Assembly: GCA_029202405.1 (NCBI GenBank)
Contig: CP119312.1
Span: 873,001-937,000, forward strand
Origin: Candidatus Devosia phytovorans
GTDB lineage: Bacteria > Pseudomonadota > Alphaproteobacteria > Rhizobiales > Devosiaceae
DNA length: 64,000 nucleotides
Direction: 5' to 3'
The position numbers and the translations under genes are program-made. The notes below the pieces were generated by a model that had not been told where the DNA came from, searched no databases, and saw nothing but the letters and a program-made list of their open reading frames with translations. Shown piece after piece: positions 59,770 through 64,000 of the stretch; within the stretch, counting starts at the first letter, position 1; the number at the start of each line of letters is the position of its first letter.

Positions 59770-59800
59770 AGGGCCCGCAGCGATGCGGGCTTTTTTGTTT
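59770..59800 (+). terminator. Rho-independent terminator, near copy of the dksA terminator
   Basis: GGGCCCGCA-gcga-TGCGGGC with TTTTTTGTTTT. The block 59761-59800 repeats 59329-59368, AGAATTC included. Confidence 0.9.
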
Positions 59801-59917
59801 TGTCTGAAGGCTCAGCGGGATAACCTGCGTTAATATTCCGGTAACCCCACACTTCTTGTCTTGCTTCCGTCAAACTCGGCCATCCATATGGTGGCCGGGC
59901 ATAAAAGGGAGGGCGAT

Positions 59918-62900
59918 ATGAAGCTGGTGGTCGCGATGCTGCGCCGGGTGGGTCTGGCGCTGGTTCTTGCTGCGGGCGTGACAAGCGCCATGGCGCAGGA
60001 TCACAAGATCACCCTGCTGGAAAATACCGACCTTCCTGGCGCCGATTATTCCATCCTCAAAGATAGTGACCTCGACGCCTGCACGGCCGCCTGTGTCGAA
60101 GACAATATCTGCCGCGCCTTCACCTTCAATCCTCAGGCCAACTGGTGTTTCCTCAAGGGTGCGGCCGGAGAGGAGGCGCAGTTCGATGGCGCAACATCCG
60201 GCCGCGTGAGCCGCGCGCCGTCCGCCGCTGTGATCGACGCCACGCGTCAGGCCGAGCTGCCTTTCCCGGCGCAAGACATCATCGATTCCGCCAAGCGCTT
60301 CGTTACCGATCTGCCGCTGACCGATGCGCCGCCGCCCAAGGTGACCTATGCGGGTCTGGTCGAATCGGCCGACGAGGCCATGGCCGAGGACAATGTCGTC
60401 TCCGCCATGGTCGCCTGGCGCCAGGCGCTGGCCATCAATCCCAATGATCGTGCCGTCTGGCAGGCGCTGGCCCAGGCTGCGCTCAGCCGCGCCGAAGTGG
60501 TGCAGGGGCAGTCCGAAGGCGACAATAGCTATGATCTCGCCCTGACCGCACAATCGTCGGCGATGAATGCCTTCCTGCGCTCCACCGAGCGCGCTGACCG
60601 TGCCGATGCTTTGGCGGCGCTGGCCAATGCGCTGGAATTCCGCGAGATGTGGCGCGAGTCGATCGCGACCTACCGGCTCAGCCTTGATCTGGCGCCCAAT
60701 GACTATGTCGAAGACCATCTGGCAGAGGTCGTCGCCCAGCATGGCTTCCGCATCACCGAACATGTGGTGGACGCCGATGCGGCTTCGCCGCGCATCTGCG
60801 CTGTCTTCTCCGATCCGCTGCCGCTGGGCAGCAATGATATTTCCGCCTTCGTGGTGGTGGCCGATACGCCGCAGGCCTCGGTCGAGGCTGAGCAGCAGCA
60901 GATTTGCGTGGAAGGCCTGGCCCACGGCAGCCGCTATGACATCCGCTTCCGCGCCGGCCTCAAGTCCGCCGATGGCGAAAGCCTTTCCAAGGATGTGGTG
61001 CTCGACGTCTATGTGCCTGATCGCGCGCCCTTCGTCGGCTTTGCCAACAATGCCTATGTCATGCCAGCCGGTCTCGGCGGCGGGCTGCCGATCACTTCAG
61101 TCAATGCCGAAACCGCCGATGTCATGATCTATCGCATTGGTGACCGGTCGATTGCGACCGCCGTGCGCGATGGCATTTTCCAGGGCAATCTTTCCCAGTA
61201 TGGCGCCGAAGACATTGCCGACCGCGTCGGCGAAGAGGTGTGGACCGGCGAAGTGGATCTGGCCCGTGGCGATGCCAATGCGCTGACCACGACCGCCGTC
61301 CCGGTGGCTGACGCCATCGGCCAGTTGCAGCCGGGTGCCTATGTCATCACCGCCCGCATTTCCGAGAGCGACGATGAATATTGGTCTGATCTCGCCACCC
61401 AATGGTTCATCGTCACCGATCTGGGCCTGACCACCATTGAGGGCGACGATGGCGTGCATGTCTTCGTGCGCAGCCTGACCGATGCGCAGCCGATTGCCGA
61501 TACGACCGTGCGCCTCGTTGCCAAGAACAATGAAATCCTCGGCGAAGCCGTGACCGATGCCGATGGCCGTGCCGTGTTTGCGCCGGGTCTGGCGCGCGGT
61601 ACCGGGGGCAGGGCGCCGCAATTGCTGGTCGCTGAGACCGATGATGGCGACTATGCCTTTCTCGATCTATCCCGTCCCGCCTTTGATCTGACCGATCGCG
61701 GCGTCGAGGGTCGCCCGTCGCCGGGACCGCTCGATGTGTTTGCCACCACCGAACGCGGTGTCTATCGCCCGGGCGAGACGGTCTATCTCACCGCCATGCT
61801 GCGCGACGAGCGCGCCAATGCGGTCAAGGGGCTGAAACTCACCCTTGAAGTCGAACGCCCGGATGGCGTGGTCGCCACCCGACAGGTGCTGGATGACGAA
61901 GGCGCCGGCGGCTATTTCGCCGCCCTGCCCATGGTCAGCGAGGCCATGCGCGGCTCCTGGACGGCGCGGCTTTATGCCGATCCCAAGGCCGAGGCCCTGT
62001 CGAGCACGAGTTTCCTCGTGGAAGATTTCGAGCCCGAGCGCCTGGCCTTCGAGGTCAGTGCCGCCGAAGGTCCGATCGAGACCGGTGTCGCGACCGAAGT
62101 CGATGTCGCGGCGAAATATCTCTATGGCGCCACAGCGCCGGGCCTTGCCGTGGAGGCCGATGCCATCGTCCGTCCCTCGTCCAGCCTTGCCGATTTCCCC
62201 GGCTACAGCTTCGGCCGGCTGGATGACTCCGTCGAAACCACCCGCGAGCCTTTGGGCGTCGTCGGCACGACCGATGACGCGGGCAATGCCGTGGCCGAAG
62301 TCGTGGTGCCCGAGCCCTATGTGACGACCAGGCCGCTCGAGGCGCAGCTGCTGCTGCGTCTCGTCGACAGCAACGGCCGCAGCATCGAGCGCAGCATCAG
62401 CCGTCCGGTCCTGGCCAGCACCGACCGCCTCGGCATCAAGCCGGTGTTTGCCGATGCCATGGGCCTCAGCGAAGGCAGCGAGGCGCAGTTCGATATCGTC
62501 GCCGTCTCGCCCGAGGGCGAAGCCGTGGCCAAGTCCGGCATCGACTGGACCATTTCCCGCGTCGAGACCAATTACCAGTGGTATCGCAGCGGCTCGACCT
62601 GGCAGTGGGAAGGCATCACCACCACCCGCGAAGTGGCGACCGGTACGGCGGAAACGCCCGAGGGTGGTCCAGTCCAGATCGGCGCCAATGTTGATTGGGG
62701 CCTGTATCGCGTCGAGGTGTCGAGCGGCGACACCTCATCGAGCTATGAATTCTATGCCGGCTATTATTATGCCGATGCCGGATCGGACACGCCCGATACA
62801 TTGCAGGTTGCGCTGGACAAGCCGGCCTACAAGGTCGGTGACACCGCCAATCTCAAGCTCGATCCGCAGTTTGCTGGCACGGCGCTGGTCATGGTGATCG

Positions 62901-64000
62901 ACAATCGCGTCATCGCCATGCAGGCGGTGGACGTGCCCGAAGGCGGCACCACCGTGCCGCTGGAGGTGACCGAGGAATGGGGCCCCGGCGCCTATGTGAC
63001 GGCGGTGCTCTATCGACCATCCGATGCCGGCGAAAAGCGCATGCCGTCGCGGGCACTTGGCCTGGCCTTTGCCGATGTCGATCCGGGCGATCGCCAGCTC
63101 GATGTGAACATGGATCTGCCCAAGGAGACGCTGCCGCGCCAGAGCTTTACCACCACGGTCAAGCTGGGCAATGTCGCTGCCGGCGAAAAGGCCTATGTGG
63201 CCGTCGCCGCGGTTGACCTTGGCATTCTCAATCTCACCAATTTCAAGGTGCCGGATCCGGACAGCTGGTATTTTGGCCAGCGTCAGCTCGGCATGGATAT
63301 CCGCGATCTTTATGGCTCGCTGATCGATCCGACCCAGGGCATGGCCGGCGCCATGCGCTCGGGCGGCGATGGCGGAAGCTCGCGCACCGGCACGCCACCG
63401 GCGACCTCGGTGCTGGTCGCGCTCCATTCCGGCATTGTCGAAGTGGATGCGGACGGTGAGGCCACGGTCACCTTCGACATGCCCGATTTCTCCGGCACGG
63501 TCCGCGTCATGACCATGGCCTGGACGGAGTCTGCCGTGGGCCATGCCTCGGCCGACGTGATCGTGCGCGATCCGGTCGTGGTCACGCTCAGCCCGCCGCG
63601 CTTCCTGCGTGTGGGTGACGAGTCGCGGCTGCTGGTCGAGATCAACAATGTCGCCGGCGCTGCCGGCAGCTATGGCATCACGCTCAATACCGGCGAGGGC
63701 ATTGCGACGCCCGAGGAGAGCGGCGATGTCGAGCTGGGCGAGGGCGATCGAACCACGCTCAATCTGGCGCTCAATGGCATGCAGATCGGCGACTGGCCGG
63801 TGGTGCTGACCATCCGGGCACCCGATGGCACCGAACAGAAGAAGGAACTGCTGCTCGGCGTCCGGCCGATCAGCGCGCCCGTCACCACGGCGCGCCTGCT
63901 GCCGATCAAGGCCGGCGAAAGCGTCACCGTTGGCGGTGAGTTCTTCGAGAGCTACATAGCCAATACCGGCCAGATGACCCTGGCCATTGGTCCGCTGGCG
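59918..64000 (+). CDS. Alpha-2-macroglobulin family protein with N-terminal PAN domain, 5' part
   Basis: 1361 codons are open to the right edge without a stop; ATG 59918 follows GGGAGGG. A signal peptide (VGLALVLAAGVTSAMA, cleavage near 26) is followed by a PAN/apple-like domain (about 30-95, with cysteines in DACTAACVEDNICRAF and NWCFLKG), a TPR-like helical part (about 125-235) and MG beta domains. The A2M_N signature GVYRPGETVYLTAMLR is near residue 611 and the A2M segment VVTLSPPRFLRVGDESRLLV near 1220. Bacterial A2Ms trap proteases in the periplasm and usually pair with PbpC. The thioester region would lie outside, so its presence cannot be judged. Confidence 0.88.
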   Translation, partial: MKLVVAMLRRVGLALVLAAGVTSAMAQDHKITLLENTDLPGADYSILKDSDLDACTAACVEDNICRAFTFNPQANWCFLKGAAGEEAQFDGATSGRVSRAPSAAVIDATRQAELPFPAQDIIDSAKRFVTDLPLTDAPPPKVTYAGLVESADEAMAEDNVVSAMVAWRQALAINPNDRAVWQALAQAALSRAEVVQGQSEGDNSYDLALTAQSSAMNAFLRSTERADRADALAALANALEFREMWRESIATYRLSLDLAPNDYVEDHLAEVVAQHGFRITEHVVDADAASPRICAVFSDPLPLGSNDISAFVVVADTPQASVEAEQQQICVEGLAHGSRYDIRFRAGLKSADGESLSKDVVLDVYVPDRAPFVGFANNAYVMPAGLGGGLPITSVNAETADVMIYRIGDRSIATAVRDGIFQGNLSQYGAEDIADRVGEEVWTGEVDLARGDANALTTTAVPVADAIGQLQPGAYVITARISESDDEYWSDLATQWFIVTDLGLTTIEGDDGVHVFVRSLTDAQPIADTTVRLVAKNNEILGEAVTDADGRAVFAPGLARGTGGRAPQLLVAETDDGDYAFLDLSRPAFDLTDRGVEGRPSPGPLDVFATTERGVYRPGETVYLTAMLRDERANAVKGLKLTLEVERPDGVVATRQVLDDEGAGGYFAALPMVSEAMRGSWTARLYADPKAEALSSTSFLVEDFEPERLAFEVSAAEGPIETGVATEVDVAAKYLYGATAPGLAVEADAIVRPSSSLADFPGYSFGRLDDSVETTREPLGVVGTTDDAGNAVAEVVVPEPYVTTRPLEAQLLLRLVDSNGRSIERSISRPVLASTDRLGIKPVFADAMGLSEGSEAQFDIVAVSPEGEAVAKSGIDWTISRVETNYQWYRSGSTWQWEGITTTREVATGTAETPEGGPVQIGANVDWGLYRVEVSSGDTSSSYEFYAGYYYADAGSDTPDTLQVALDKPAYKVGDTANLKLDPQFAGTALVMVIDNRVIAMQAVDVPEGGTTVPLEVTEEWGPGAYVTAVLYRPSDAGEKRMPSRALGLAFADVDPGDRQLDVNMDLPKETLPRQSFTTTVKLGNVAAGEKAYVAVAAVDLGILNLTNFKVPDPDSWYFGQRQLGMDIRDLYGSLIDPTQGMAGAMRSGGDGGSSRTGTPPATSVLVALHSGIVEVDADGEATVTFDMPDFSGTVRVMTMAWTESAVGHASADVIVRDPVVVTLSPPRFLRVGDESRLLVEINNVAGAAGSYGITLNTGEGIATPEESGDVELGEGDRTTLNLALNGMQIGDWPVVLTIRAPDGTEQKKELLLGVRPISAPVTTARLLPIKAGESVTVGGEFFESYIANTGQMTLAIGPLA

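Noticed and set aside
1..64000. CRISPR array, prophage or insertion sequence.
   Set aside because: No regularly spaced direct repeats of 25-40 nt, no transposase, integrase or phage structural genes were seen.

Overview
The window is chromosomal DNA of an alphaproteobacterium, most likely a member of the Hyphomicrobiales close to Devosia. High GC content, a CtrA-type motif, FlaF/FlbT/FliX flagellar regulators, an almost cysteine-free DksA, a GPR/RgsE-like growth-pole protein and a CysG-DUF2849-CysI-CysH cluster all point that way. This is inference from protein families; no 16S gene is present. The kup gene is cut by the left edge and a large alpha-2-macroglobulin gene by the right edge.

Left part (1-16.2 kb): Kup K+ transporter, a small secreted protein, an old-yellow-enzyme reductase, a multi-TM protein, and a TetR regulator directly upstream of ilvC. 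The ilvC gene carries a 1-nt frameshift near its 3' end. A strong terminator and then a lower-GC toxin/immunity pair on the minus strand follow (RNase A-like CdiA-CT module plus putative immunity protein). Next come a heme-degrading-domain protein, a PhzF protein, a leucine-rich short ORF that looks like a leader peptide for leuA, leuA itself, an EEP-family hydrolase, a HisC-type aminotransferase, an MscS channel, tRNA-Lys(CTT) and a TerC protein.

Middle (16.2-36.2 kb): an envelope/exopolysaccharide group (FemAB-like, flippase, GNAT), acs, a secreted GH3/NagZ-like enzyme, an LpxH-like phosphoesterase with a GT4 glycosyltransferase, an MFS transporter, a 1763-residue hendecad-repeat coiled-coil membrane protein resembling Growth Pole Ring protein GPR/RgsE, an Hpt protein, an orphan HigA antitoxin, prfC and a methyltransferase.

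36.4-43.1 kb is an assimilatory sulfate reduction block: ferredoxin, cysG, DUF2849, cysI, a cysH-DUF934 fusion, a TrxR-like ferredoxin-NADP reductase and a second ferredoxin. It holds the siroheme, the reductases and a plausible electron supply. After it come YcjX/YcjF, metA and a P-loop protein.

47.9-58.8 kb is flagellar: flgE-flgK-flgL on plus; flagellin, flbT, flaF and flgI-flgJ-flgN on minus; fliX on plus. Sigma54 -24/-12 sites, ftr-like sequences and a perfect TTAA-N7-TTAA CtrA box lie upstream of flgE, flgI and fliX, the layout of the Caulobacter-type CtrA/FliX/FlbD/sigma54 hierarchy. The right end has dksA, a small-membrane-protein cassette between two near-identical terminators, and the alpha-2-macroglobulin gene. 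Two families of long inverted intergenic repeats (three and two copies) are scattered through the window.
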